Assembly: GCA_900547815.1 (NCBI GenBank)
Contig: URHY01000045.1
Location: 1-17,999, forward strand
Reading direction: 5' to 3'
DNA from: an uncultured Solobacterium sp.
Lineage (GTDB): Bacteria > Bacillota_I > Bacilli_A > Erysipelotrichales > Erysipelotrichaceae
Length of the DNA stretch: 17,999 bases
The notes beneath the pieces are model-generated. The model made no database searches and was not told the origin of the DNA. It saw nothing but the letters and a program-made list of their open reading frames with translations. Of this stretch, positions 1 through 7,340 are shown piece by piece; positions within the stretch are counted from its first letter, which is position 1, and each line of letters opens with the position of its first letter. Position numbers and translations under genes: made by a program.

Positions 1-24
1 AAAAACATATACCTATAAACAATT

Positions 25-52
25 GGCCTATTATCAGAAATGATAATAGGCC
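25..52. terminator. Perfect 12-bp hairpin with GAAA loop
   Basis: Positions 25-36 are the exact reverse complement of 41-52, closing on a GAAA tetraloop. The stem is strong for this AT-rich DNA. Neither side has a clean T-run, so it could be a terminator (most likely for a gene to the left of the window) or another structured RNA element. No coding region lies between 1 and 166, and apart from this hairpin and the next one I see nothing else there. Confidence 0.5.
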
Positions 53-97
53 ACATATTTCAACCTGTATGTCAACAAAAAAATTCAAATTTTCTAC

Positions 98-132
98 AAA
101 AAAAAGAGGAGCACATTTTTTGTGTTCTCCTC
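98..132 (-). terminator. Rho-independent terminator of the PTS/glycerate operon
   Basis: On the minus strand a GAGGAG...CTCCTC stem (106-111 with 127-132) continues after one mismatch, encloses an A-rich loop, and is followed by a run of eight T residues (105 down to 98). It lies 35 bases beyond the stop codon of the hydrolase gene at 167, where the five-gene minus-strand operon should end. Confidence 0.85.
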
Positions 133-166
133 AAAGCCGTCATTTCTTAACTTAATGACATTGGCT

Positions 167-1069
167 TTAAGCCCTTTCATTTAGCAGGTAAGATGATATA
201 AATTCATTTACAATATCAAGCACTTCTTTATTCCAAAATTCAGCACCACTATGTCCTGCATCTCGAATTTTATAAATCTGTACATCTTTTTTACATTCCA
301 TCAATTTATCATATAATAATACACTTTGATGAAATGGAACACTTTTATCCATATCTCCATGCAGAATCAAAACAGGAGGAATCATTTTATCTTTTTCAAC
401 ATATTTCATCACTACTGTATCCATACTGTTTTCTCTTGTGACAACCTGTCCTAACAATAATCCTTCTGGACAGTCTTTTGTATAATGCTCTCCTAAAGAA
501 GGTTGAAAACGCATTTCATAGACATCTGTAGGTCCAAAATAATCGATTATACATTTGAATTCAAATTCTTTTAATTCTTGAGTTTTAAATTGATCAAGCC
601 CTTTTGTGAATGCTGTCATCAAAGCCGTATGAGCCCCTGAAGATGTACCCCACAAAATCAAGTTATTCGGGTCAACACAATATTCATCCTTGTGCTCAAC
701 CATATATTGAACTGCATATTTTACATCTATAATTTGTGCTGGAAATAATGCAACATCACTAGGACGATATTCTACTATCGCAACGACATAGCCAAGTTTT
801 GCGATTCTTCCCAATTGCACAATTTCTCTTCCTAAGGTTTGTTTATGCCAGGCAGATCCTTGAACAAATATGATTGTTGGAAATTTTCTTGTTTCATCCT
901 TATCTTGTGTAGGCAAAATTATGTGTAGATGTAATGTATAATTTTCAACTTCCCGATACACAACATCACAAATTGTCATACAAGAAGTTTCATCAATATG
1001 CGCTTGCAATGTCTTCATTCCATTTCTTTGAATCGTACTACGCGGAAAGTTGTCCTCTGTATATTTCAT
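167..1069 (-). CDS. Alpha/beta hydrolase, acetylxylan/feruloyl esterase-like (BD-FAE type)
   Basis: A 300-residue serine hydrolase with no signal peptide, so cytoplasmic. The oxyanion region has FVQGSAW (68-74) instead of the HGG of hormone-sensitive-lipase relatives, a form seen in BD-FAE-like carbohydrate esterases. The nucleophile elbow GTSSG (141-145) gives Ser143. HGDMDKSVP supplies Asp241 and DAGHSG supplies His273, completing the triad. The family (COG0657) removes acetyl or feruloyl groups from sugars or hydrolyses small esters; the true substrate is not readable here. The stop codon of the upstream glycerate kinase directly abuts this ATG (TAAATG) and the Shine-Dalgarno AGGAG lies inside that gene's last codons, so the two are probably translationally coupled. 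It is the last gene of the operon, just before a terminator. A peptidase or thioesterase role cannot be excluded. Confidence 0.8.
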   Translation of the reverse strand: MKYTEDNFPRSTIQRNGMKTLQAHIDETSCMTICDVVYREVENYTLHLHIILPTQDKDETRKFPTIIFVQGSAWHKQTLGREIVQLGRIAKLGYVVAIVEYRPSDVALFPAQIIDVKYAVQYMVEHKDEYCVDPNNLILWGTSSGAHTALMTAFTKGLDQFKTQELKEFEFKCIIDYFGPTDVYEMRFQPSLGEHYTKDCPEGLLLGQVVTRENSMDTVVMKYVEKDKMIPPVLILHGDMDKSVPFHQSVLLYDKLMECKKDVQIYKIRDAGHSGAEFWNKEVLDIVNEFISSYLLNERA

Positions 1070-2185
1070 TTAGTATCTCCTCATTATTTCCATACCACAA
1101 CCAATAAGATTCAAACATTGAATTGTTGCATTTATTAAATTGGATTGTGCATGATCCATAGCTTCCTTTAAATCACAACATTTTTGAACACATGAACCAT
1201 ATAATAAATTTTCTGTATTTTCCAAAACAACACTTCCACCAATAGAAAGTACTGGGATATCGTATTTAGCGCCCAATTTTTGCATACCCTCAATGACTTT
1301 TCCATATTGACTTTGTTCATCTATTTTTCCTTCGCCCGTAATAATTAAATCAAAATCATTCATTTCTTCTTCTTTTTCAATTTTTGAAAGCATATAATCC
1401 ATGCCTGAACAAATTTTTGCATCTAAAAAAGTTACAAGTCCAAAGCCAAGTCCACCAGCTGCTCCTGCACCCTCAAAATCATTTAGCACATATCCATTTG
1501 ATTTGCATAATTCAAAAAATTGTATATCCAGTTTTTCTAACAATTCAATTTCTTCTGCATTAGCACCTTTTTGTTTTCCATACATATGTGCACAACTATT
1601 CTGCCCTAATAAGGTGTTTTTAACATCTGATAGAACAATAAAGTTAGCATCTTTGATTTTAGAATCAACATTTGTTGCATCTATTGTTTTCATTTTAAAT
1701 GCATTATTAATATAAGGTAACACTTCGTTTCCTTGTGCATCTAAAAATCTATAGCCTAATGCAGCTGCGATGCCTATCCCGCAATCATTTGTACCACTGC
1801 CACCAATACCAATCATTATATTTTTATAGTCGAGTTCTAATGCCTTTTTTATCAATAACCCTGTTTTATAAGTATTTCTTCCTAATATATTCTTGTCAGA
1901 ATCATCCATGATTCCATTTACACTTGCCATTTCAATAATGCAAGTATCCTCTTTTTCATTTACTCCAATTTCTACAGTTTTACCTTCACAATCTACAGTT
2001 ATTTTATGCCCATAATTATATGTATAAGCATCTACAGTTCCTTCGCCACCATCCGCAACAGGAAAACATTCAACATTTGCGGATTTAAATACTGTCATTA
2101 CACCTTTTTTTATGCATTCATTTGCCTGTACAGAAGTTAATGATCCTTTATAAGAATCACAAGCCACAAATACATTTAATTCCAT
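1070..2185 (-). CDS. Glycerate 2-kinase (GarK/GlxK family)
   Basis: A 371-residue protein of the usual length for bacterial glycerate kinase (PF02595), which phosphorylates D-glycerate with ATP to give 2-phosphoglycerate for lower glycolysis. Family landmarks in order: DSYKGSLTS (10-18), PVADGGEGT (42-50), LGRNTYKTG (101-109), GIGGSGTND (126-134), a DVKNTLLG segment (187-194), the glycine-rich GAGAAGGLGFGL (239-250) and ITGEGKIDEQ (282-291). The start has a good GAGGGG Shine-Dalgarno 6 bases upstream. It follows the AEC transporter gene by 16 bases and abuts the esterase gene, so the three are co-transcribed. It is the clearest metabolic anchor of the locus, because it implies that glycerate is produced or imported by its neighbours. 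I cannot choose between the garK and glxK names from sequence, so no symbol is given. Confidence 0.92.
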   Translation of the reverse strand: MELNVFVACDSYKGSLTSVQANECIKKGVMTVFKSANVECFPVADGGEGTVDAYTYNYGHKITVDCEGKTVEIGVNEKEDTCIIEMASVNGIMDDSDKNILGRNTYKTGLLIKKALELDYKNIMIGIGGSGTNDCGIGIAAALGYRFLDAQGNEVLPYINNAFKMKTIDATNVDSKIKDANFIVLSDVKNTLLGQNSCAHMYGKQKGANAEEIELLEKLDIQFFELCKSNGYVLNDFEGAGAAGGLGFGLVTFLDAKICSGMDYMLSKIEKEEEMNDFDLIITGEGKIDEQSQYGKVIEGMQKLGAKYDIPVLSIGGSVVLENTENLLYGSCVQKCCDLKEAMDHAQSNLINATIQCLNLIGCGMEIMRRY

Positions 2186-2201
2186 GGTTTTCCCCTCTTT
2201 C

Positions 2202-3122
2202 TTAAATAAACAATAATGAACAGATAATAGGTATACTAAATAAACACATTACCGTTGTAATAAATACGCCTTCGCTAGCCAGTTCAATATCTTTATTGTA
2301 TAAATTCGCAAACACAACTGTATTTGTAGCAGCTGGTAATCCAAATGTGATTGTTAATACAGCTATCAATATTGCATCATTGCAAATGAGTGATAAAAAC
2401 AAATAACATAAGATAGGAAGCAAAAACATTTTAATTAAAATATTTATATAAAGACGAACATCGATTTTACGTATATCAATTTCACATGAGGCTAAACTAC
2501 TTCCAATAATCACCATTCCTAAAGGAGTCGTTATGCTACCTAAATAAGAGCCACACTCAATAATTAAACTTGGTAAATGTATGTCTAATATGCATAGTGA
2601 GCACGCAATCAATGCAGCAACAATACATGGATTTAAAATACTTTTCAATGCTTCATTTTTATTAAATCCCACTCCACTCATCAAATAAATACCATATGTA
2701 TAACATAATATATTACTTGGCAGTTGAAACACTGTTGCATAAATAAGGGCTTCCGGCCCAAAAATTGCATTAATAACTGGAAAGCCTATAAACCCAGCAT
2801 TAGGAAATACATACATAAAACGGTACACACTTGCTGTATTTCCAAAACGAAATAATTTTGTGACAACTAAAGCTAATATAATCACAAATATATGAATAAT
2901 CGTACATACATAAAGTACATTAAAAATATCATAATTATTTTCGAAAGGATTTCCGTTTGCCACAGAACTAATCAACAAACCTGGTATACCAATCGTCAAT
3001 AATAGTTTAGATATGCATTTATTGTATTCTTTATTTAATATGCCTAGTTTATTAATCAAAAAGCCAATAGCCATTATAAAGAATAAAACCGTAAGCTGTT
3101 CTATAATTATTTTTAAATCCAT
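2202..3122 (-). CDS. AEC-family transporter (auxin efflux carrier/malate permease-like)
   Basis: A 306-residue, strongly hydrophobic protein with about ten predicted membrane segments arranged in two halves, as in the AEC family (PF03547). The first half has the family-like LLLTIGIPGLLISS (about 40-53) and FPNAGFIGFPVINAIFG (about 106-122); the second half ends in FGLPAATNTVVFANLY near residues 260-275. Bacterial members move small carboxylates such as malate, malonate or lactate by secondary transport. Next to glycerate kinase, a hydroxy-acid or glycerate is a reasonable guess but not shown. The start is supported by GGGAG 6 bases upstream. A terminator-like hairpin with a T-run sits between this gene and the membrane-protein gene before it, so its expression may be lower or conditional relative to the PTS genes. 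Confidence 0.85.
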   Translation of the reverse strand: MDLKIIIEQLTVLFFIMAIGFLINKLGILNKEYNKCISKLLLTIGIPGLLISSVANGNPFENNYDIFNVLYVCTIIHIFVIILALVVTKLFRFGNTASVYRFMYVFPNAGFIGFPVINAIFGPEALIYATVFQLPSNILCYTYGIYLMSGVGFNKNEALKSILNPCIVAALIACSLCILDIHLPSLIIECGSYLGSITTPLGMVIIGSSLASCEIDIRKIDVRLYINILIKMFLLPILCYLFLSLICNDAILIAVLTITFGLPAATNTVVFANLYNKDIELASEGVFITTVMCLFSIPIICSLLFI

Positions 3123-3132
3123 AACTGTCTCC

Positions 3133-3166
3133 CTAAAAAAATAAGCTTATAGAAATCTATAAGCTT
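3133..3166 (-). terminator. Intra-operon terminator or attenuator hairpin
   Basis: A 10-bp stem (3143-3152 with 3157-3166, arms AAGCTTATAG and CTATAAGCTT) with a 4-base loop is followed on the minus strand by A and seven T residues. It lies after the stop of the 170-residue membrane protein and ends just before the Shine-Dalgarno of the AEC gene. It would reduce read-through from the PTS part to the transporter/kinase/esterase part of the operon. No promoter is obvious between the hairpin and the AEC start. Confidence 0.75.
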
Positions 3167-3180
3167 TTAATTATCTTACT

Positions 3181-3693
3181 TTACGCAAAGAACATAATTC
3201 TTGCTAATAACACATCAACGAATAAATATCCTGCCAATACTACGAAACTACCGGAAGTACCTTCCACAAATTTCTTGAAACTTAATGATTTCCAAGCACA
3301 ATTAAATGGCTCACTATATGCATCGTGTAATTTGTATAGAATGAATACTAACAAGAAAATATAGAATGTATTCAACATGCAAATTTCACCAATCAACAAT
3401 ATGAATAAATTACGATAAACAACCGAAGGATTTTGAAATTCATTGGCTTTTTTTCGCATATTATCAATCATAAGTCCTGCAAAAGGATTAATAAATGCTG
3501 CAATCATATTAATCAATGTATAGGCATCTGTTTGGATATATCCATAAATGTCTCCACCTTGCAATTTCATATATAGATATGCAAAGTATAGGAAAGGTGA
3601 TGCACAACACACAACCACACCAAATAACATAATATTATTTACTTTATTCATTTTATTACGCATAGCCGCGCTAATTTTTTTATTTCTTTTCAT
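3181..3693 (-). CDS. Four-helix integral membrane protein, function unknown, PTS-linked
   Basis: I do not recognise this 170-residue protein. It has a basic N-terminus (MKRNKK) and about four membrane segments near residues 21-42, 58-76, 95-120 and 148-168. The middle loops carry IDNMRKKANEFQNP and a polar HDAYSEP stretch. The start has AAAGGTGAT about 5 bases upstream, a usable Shine-Dalgarno. It begins only 23 bases after the stop of the PTS EIICB gene, so it is almost certainly co-transcribed and co-regulated with the permease. Overall character resembles DUF624/YesL-type membrane proteins found in sugar-uptake operons, but that match is impressionistic. It might be an accessory subunit of the permease. 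There is no signal peptide, no enzymatic motif and no sign of truncation. Confidence 0.7.
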   Translation of the reverse strand: MKRNKKISAAMRNKMNKVNNIMLFGVVVCCASPFLYFAYLYMKLQGGDIYGYIQTDAYTLINMIAAFINPFAGLMIDNMRKKANEFQNPSVVYRNLFILLIGEICMLNTFYIFLLVFILYKLHDAYSEPFNCAWKSLSFKKFVEGTSGSFVVLAGYLFVDVLLARIMFFA

Positions 3694-3716
3694 ACAATCA
3701 CCTTTCCACTTTTTAA

Positions 3717-5321
3717 TTAATCAAGTAAATTTTCAAATTCTTCACGAACACTAGGAACACTTAACCCAACAATAATTTGAACAGCTTTTCCTTTGTGTAC
3801 TAAACCATGAGCACCCGCTTTTTTGAATGCACTCATATCAGCTAATATACTATCATCTTTCAATGTTAAACGTAAACGAGTTGCACAGTTAGTTACATCT
3901 TCAACGTTGTCTTTACCACCAACTAATTCCAAGAATTTTTTAGCTTTAGCAGCATCTCCACCTTCAACTTCGATGCTTCCAGTAGGATCATTGCTTGTAT
4001 CCTCTTCAGCAGCTTTAGCAGCCTTGTAATCTTTCTTAGACATCAACTTAGCTTCTTCTTCATCATCTTCACGTCCTGGTGTTTTCAAATCGAATTTCTT
4101 GATGCAGAAAGTAAAGATGAAGAACCAAAGAGCTGTAAAGATCAAACCAACAGCGATTTGAGCAAGAATTTGTCCCATGTGGTTTTTAGCCATAGGAATC
4201 CAGTCTAATGCTAACCAGTTAATTAAACCAGAAGAGAATTCACCAGAAATACCAACAACAAAGTATTCAATTGTAGCTAATGTAGCAGCTAGTACTGCGT
4301 GAATTGGCCATAAGAATGGTGCAGCAAATAAGAATGTAAATTCAATTGGTTCAGTGATACCACAAAGAACAGCTGTTAAAGCAACAGGAAGCATTAATCC
4401 CATAACTTCTTTTTTCTTGTTTTTCTTTGCAGTAGCATAGAATGCTAATGAGATACCTGGAGCAGCAAAGATTTTTGAGTGTCCATATAAAGCGAAACGT
4501 CCAGCTGGGAATAATGTAGCTAATGATTTGCTAGATGCTGCATATTCAGATAAGTTTAATGCCCAAGCAGCTTTAATTCCACCATCAACTGCAATTGACT
4601 CATATGCAAATGGCATGTAAACAAAGTGGTGTAAACCAGTAGGAATCAAAATACGTTCACAGAATGTAAATACCCAAACACCTACAGCTCCAGATGCCAT
4701 GAAGAATCCTTGAAGTGATTTCATACCTGTTTGAATAATTGGCCATACAAAGCAGAATACAACTGCCAATGCTAACATTACAAAGAATCCAATAGCACAA
4801 ACAAAACAAGAACCTTTGAAAACACCTAGCCACTCTGGAAGTTTAGTATTAAAATACTTGTTATGTAAATATACAACAATACCAGCAACAACTAAAGCAC
4901 CAACCATGTTAGTATCTAATGTTTTAATACTAGCAACTAATGCTAAACCTGTTCCATTTCCTGCTTCTATAGAATAATCAACTCCTAAAGCAGTTCCCCA
5001 GTTTGTTAAAATAGCAGCGATAAAATAGTTAAAAGTTAAATAGAGTAGCAATGCCTCCATACAAGCACGAGCTTGCTGTTTTTTTGCCAAACCAATAGGT
5101 AAACTAACAACGAAAAGTAATGGAATCTGTCTAAAGATTGTCCAAGCTCCTTCCTTTACTGTCCACCATACTTTATACCATGTAGTAGTAGCTTCTGCAA
5201 TTGATCCCACAATTACTTCACTAGTTAATACAGTGGTAAGTCCAACCATAATTCCAGAGAACGCAAATAGTAATACGGGTGTAAACATTGCGCCACCGAA
5301 TTTTTGGATTTTTTGCATCAT
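3717..5321 (-). CDS. PTS EIICB permease, glucose/alpha-glucoside family
   Basis: A 534-residue sugar-specific PTS component that takes up and phosphorylates its substrate, using phosphate relayed from EIIA. An EIIC membrane domain (about 1-415) carries ERILIPTGLHH (222-232) and the GITEP motif (321-325) of the glucose superfamily. A charged linker with DDEEEAK and KAAKAAEED follows. A C-terminal EIIB domain (about 455-530) has DVTNCATRLR with phosphorylatable Cys479. The order IIC-IIB without EIIA resembles the alpha-glucoside (MalX/AglA-like) group, so EIIA must come from elsewhere. An in-frame ATG at 5399 exists, but that region overlaps the promoter and operator. The ATGATG pair at 5321/5318 has GGAGAGGAG about 10 bases upstream, so the start at 5321 is chosen. 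First gene of the operon. The actual sugar cannot be told, and no glycosidase sits beside it. Confidence 0.88.
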   Translation of the reverse strand: MMQKIQKFGGAMFTPVLLFAFSGIMVGLTTVLTSEVIVGSIAEATTTWYKVWWTVKEGAWTIFRQIPLLFVVSLPIGLAKKQQARACMEALLLYLTFNYFIAAILTNWGTALGVDYSIEAGNGTGLALVASIKTLDTNMVGALVVAGIVVYLHNKYFNTKLPEWLGVFKGSCFVCAIGFFVMLALAVVFCFVWPIIQTGMKSLQGFFMASGAVGVWVFTFCERILIPTGLHHFVYMPFAYESIAVDGGIKAAWALNLSEYAASSKSLATLFPAGRFALYGHSKIFAAPGISLAFYATAKKNKKKEVMGLMLPVALTAVLCGITEPIEFTFLFAAPFLWPIHAVLAATLATIEYFVVGISGEFSSGLINWLALDWIPMAKNHMGQILAQIAVGLIFTALWFFIFTFCIKKFDLKTPGREDDEEEAKLMSKKDYKAAKAAEEDTSNDPTGSIEVEGGDAAKAKKFLELVGGKDNVEDVTNCATRLRLTLKDDSILADMSAFKKAGAHGLVHKGKAVQIIVGLSVPSVREEFENLLD

Positions 5322-5380
5322 ATTTGTTTTTCTCCTCTCCAAATTAAGTCTTTTAAATCGTGCACATTTAAGACAATTGA

Positions 5381-5409
5381 ATAATAGCATCGGTTGCAAA
5401 CGCTTTCAA
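5381..5409 (-). promoter_or_regulatory. Promoter of the PTS/glycerate operon
   Basis: On the minus strand TTGAAA (5409-5404), a 17-base spacer and TATTAT (5386-5381) form a near-consensus sigma-A promoter. Transcription would start near 5374, giving a leader of about 50 bases before the PTS start codon at 5321. The cre-type operator overlaps the -35 box and the upstream part of the spacer. Confidence 0.75.
5394..5409. promoter_or_regulatory. cre-type operator (CcpA or LacI-family site)
   Basis: The 16-base sequence TTGCAAACGCTTTCAA fits the classical catabolite-responsive element consensus WTGNAARCGNWWWCAW at every position, including the central CG. It covers the -35 box of the PTS operon promoter, a position where bound CcpA or a local LacI-type repressor would block RNA polymerase. 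The site implies that this operon is turned off when a preferred sugar is present. Which regulator binds it cannot be told from the site alone. Confidence 0.8.
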
Positions 5410-5492
5410 GACGTATGACGTGTGTTGTATCGATTTATAAAAATAGAGAATTATTCCAAATTTTGAAAAAAATTCCAAGATTTTCCTAACTA

Positions 5493-5521
5493 TTGAAACT
5501 CACCCTATTTCTTCTTACACT
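5493..5521 (+). promoter_or_regulatory. Probable promoter of the HAD-dehydrogenase-acylphosphatase operon
   Basis: TTGAAA (5493-5498), a 17-base spacer and TACACT (5516-5521) are placed so that transcription would begin about 17 bases before the HAD start codon, just ahead of its AAGGAG Shine-Dalgarno (5532-5537). The -10 box is weak (4 of 6). The divergent region from 5410 to 5492 also has two ATTCCAA direct repeats (5453-5459 and 5472-5478) of unknown meaning. Confidence 0.45.
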
Positions 5522-5545
5522 ATATATTATCAAGGAGTAACACAT

Positions 5546-6382
5546 ATGAAATTAATATTTTTAGATGCAGATGGAACACTACTACATAGTGATGGACATA
5601 TTCCTGAAAGCACAATTTTAGCTTGCGAATTAGCCCAAAAGAATGGACATAAGATTTGCTTAGGTACTGGAAGACAAGTTGTTGAAATCATTGGAGATTT
5701 AAAAAAAATCAATTTTGATGCTTGTATTTGTGGTAGCGGCTCTACTGTTATTGTTGATGATAAAATCATTCATGATAGCAATTTTGATCATAAAGAGAGT
5801 TTTCAATTAAAAAAATATTTCTTTGAAAATCAAATTCCATTTATTGTTGAAGGCAGTCATGGTTTGTTCTCTACGCAAAACGTAGTGGATTACTTAAATG
5901 GCAATCTAGACAAATTATGTTACAATCTATCCCCAGAAGAAAAAGCTAAACACAGTTTAGCTTTGGTCATTCAACAAATTCATGTTGTCAGTACTGAAGA
6001 ACTAGAAAAATGCCCTATTAATAAAATTGCTTTTTTAAACTCTCCTATTCCTATTGAAGCAATAGTAAAACAATTTAATCAAAAATACGATGTAATTCCA
6101 TCAACATATCCACCTTATGGAAAAATGAGTGGTGAGATCACACGTAAACATATCACAAAGGCAAATGGAATTGATATTATCGCAAAATATTTTGATGTTT
6201 CCAAAGAAAATATTATTTCCGTTGGAGACAATTATAATGATCTACCAATGTTTGAAAAATCTGGTTATTCTATCGCTATGGGTAATAGTGTTGATGAAGT
6301 AAAAAAACAAGCTGATTATGTAACAGACGACATCTTACAAGATGGTATTTATAATGCCTTTAAAAATTTAAATATTATATAG
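5546..6382 (+). CDS. Cof-type HAD phosphatase (HAD-IIB)
   Basis: A 278-residue cytoplasmic phosphatase of the Cof/YidA/YbjI group, which dephosphorylates sugar phosphates and similar small molecules. Motif I is FLDADGTLL with nucleophile Asp7 and general acid Asp9. Motif II threonine is in GTGR (40-43). A lysine of TKANGID (204-210) serves as motif III, and GDNYNDLPMF (227-236) carries the Mg-binding acids Asp228 and Asp232 of motif IV. The C2-type cap lies between residues of about 85 and 185. The start has AAGGAG 8 bases upstream. Its stop codon overlaps the Shine-Dalgarno of the dehydrogenase gene 11 bases downstream, so the two form an operon. Being divergent from a PTS that yields sugar phosphates, it may relieve sugar-phosphate stress or act on an intermediate. 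The substrate is not predictable. Confidence 0.88.
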   Translation: MKLIFLDADGTLLHSDGHIPESTILACELAQKNGHKICLGTGRQVVEIIGDLKKINFDACICGSGSTVIVDDKIIHDSNFDHKESFQLKKYFFENQIPFIVEGSHGLFSTQNVVDYLNGNLDKLCYNLSPEEKAKHSLALVIQQIHVVSTEELEKCPINKIAFLNSPIPIEAIVKQFNQKYDVIPSTYPPYGKMSGEITRKHITKANGIDIIAKYFDVSKENIISVGDNYNDLPMFEKSGYSIAMGNSVDEVKKQADYVTDDILQDGIYNAFKNLNII

Positions 6383-6393
6383 GAGACTTACTT

Positions 6394-7335
6394 ATGAAAA
6401 AAATATATACATTTATCCCTTTGAAAACAGAACACAAAAAAATATTGGAAAGTTCATCATCGAATTGTGAATTCATCCATTTAGGTTTAATCAAGCCAAC
6501 TCTTGAACAAGTTAAAGATGCAAATGTGATCATTGGAAATATTCCAGTTGATATTCTTAAAAATATTCCAGACTTAGAGTTTGTACAACTTAACAGTGCC
6601 GGTACCAATGGATATGCCGACAATCCAGATTTCCCTAAGAATGTAGCACTTGCCAATGCATCAGGAGCTTATGGAGTTGCGATATCAGAATGTATTCTAG
6701 CTGGTATTTTAACTTTGATGAAACATATTCCTTGCTACATCAAGAATCAATCCAACCATGAATGGAAAGATGAAGGAAGTGTTAAATCTATTTATAACTC
6801 TAATATTCTTGTACTTGGTCTAGGTGATATTGGAAAAGAATTTTCTAAAAGAGCCTATGCGATGGGTGCACATATTACAGGAATCAAAAGGAATGTTAAA
6901 GATAAACCAGAATATATAGATAAATTATGCACAATGGATTCACTATATGAAGAATTAGAAAAGGCAGATATCATTGTTTCAAGTCTTCCTGGTTCAAAAT
7001 CTACATATCATTTATTAGATGAAAAAGCACTAAATTATGTTAAGAAACAACCCATTTTTGTAAATGTAGGAAGAGGAACTTTAATTGATTCATATGTACT
7101 AGAAAAAGCACTAAAAGAAAACATATTCTCAGGTGCCTACATTGATGTAACAGATCCTGAACCATTACCTAAGGACTCAAATTTGTGGAACATAAACAAT
7201 TTAATTATCACACCACATGTAACAGGTGGTTATCACTTAGAAGAAACATTGAATCGCATTGTACAAATTAGTGCTACAAATATTAAAAATCATTGTGAAG
7301 GAAAAGAAATTATAAACAGAGTGAAGATAGGATAA
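6394..7335 (+). CDS. D-isomer-specific 2-hydroxyacid dehydrogenase
   Basis: A 313-residue NAD(P)-dependent dehydrogenase that reversibly reduces a 2-oxo acid to a D-2-hydroxy acid. The Rossmann fingerprint GLGDIG is at 142-147. The catalytic set is Arg227 in VNVGRGTLID, Glu256 in DVTDPEPLP and His275 in TPHVTGG, with the family's 29-residue Arg-to-Glu spacing. The substrate loop is LNSAGTNGY (66-74). After the dinucleotide fingerprint comes GIKRN (163-167), where a basic residue rather than an acid suggests NADPH preference, by inference. Start supported by AGGAGA 7 bases upstream, overlapping the HAD stop codon. With glycerate kinase in the divergent operon, hydroxypyruvate or glyoxylate reductase activity (making glycerate or glycolate) is an attractive but unproven role; lactate or 2-oxoisocaproate are alternatives. 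Confidence 0.88.
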   Translation: MKKIYTFIPLKTEHKKILESSSSNCEFIHLGLIKPTLEQVKDANVIIGNIPVDILKNIPDLEFVQLNSAGTNGYADNPDFPKNVALANASGAYGVAISECILAGILTLMKHIPCYIKNQSNHEWKDEGSVKSIYNSNILVLGLGDIGKEFSKRAYAMGAHITGIKRNVKDKPEYIDKLCTMDSLYEELEKADIIVSSLPGSKSTYHLLDEKALNYVKKQPIFVNVGRGTLIDSYVLEKALKENIFSGAYIDVTDPEPLPKDSNLWNINNLIITPHVTGGYHLEETLNRIVQISATNIKNHCEGKEIINRVKIG

Positions 7336-7340
7336 ATATT

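Noticed and set aside
73..78. TTGACA on the minus strand as a promoter -35
   Set aside because: The only -10-like sequence (TATTAT) is 21 bases away and inside the 25-52 hairpin, so the geometry is wrong.
1401..1715. Plus-strand open frame inside the glycerate kinase gene
   Set aside because: It lies wholly antisense to a well conserved enzyme and shows no family motif or Shine-Dalgarno.
5322..5399. Upstream start of the PTS permease at 5399
   Set aside because: The region contains the -10 box and leader, and the ATG at 5399 lies within the cre operator and upstream of the expected transcript start. The strong GGAGAGGAG serves the ATGATG at 5321/5318.
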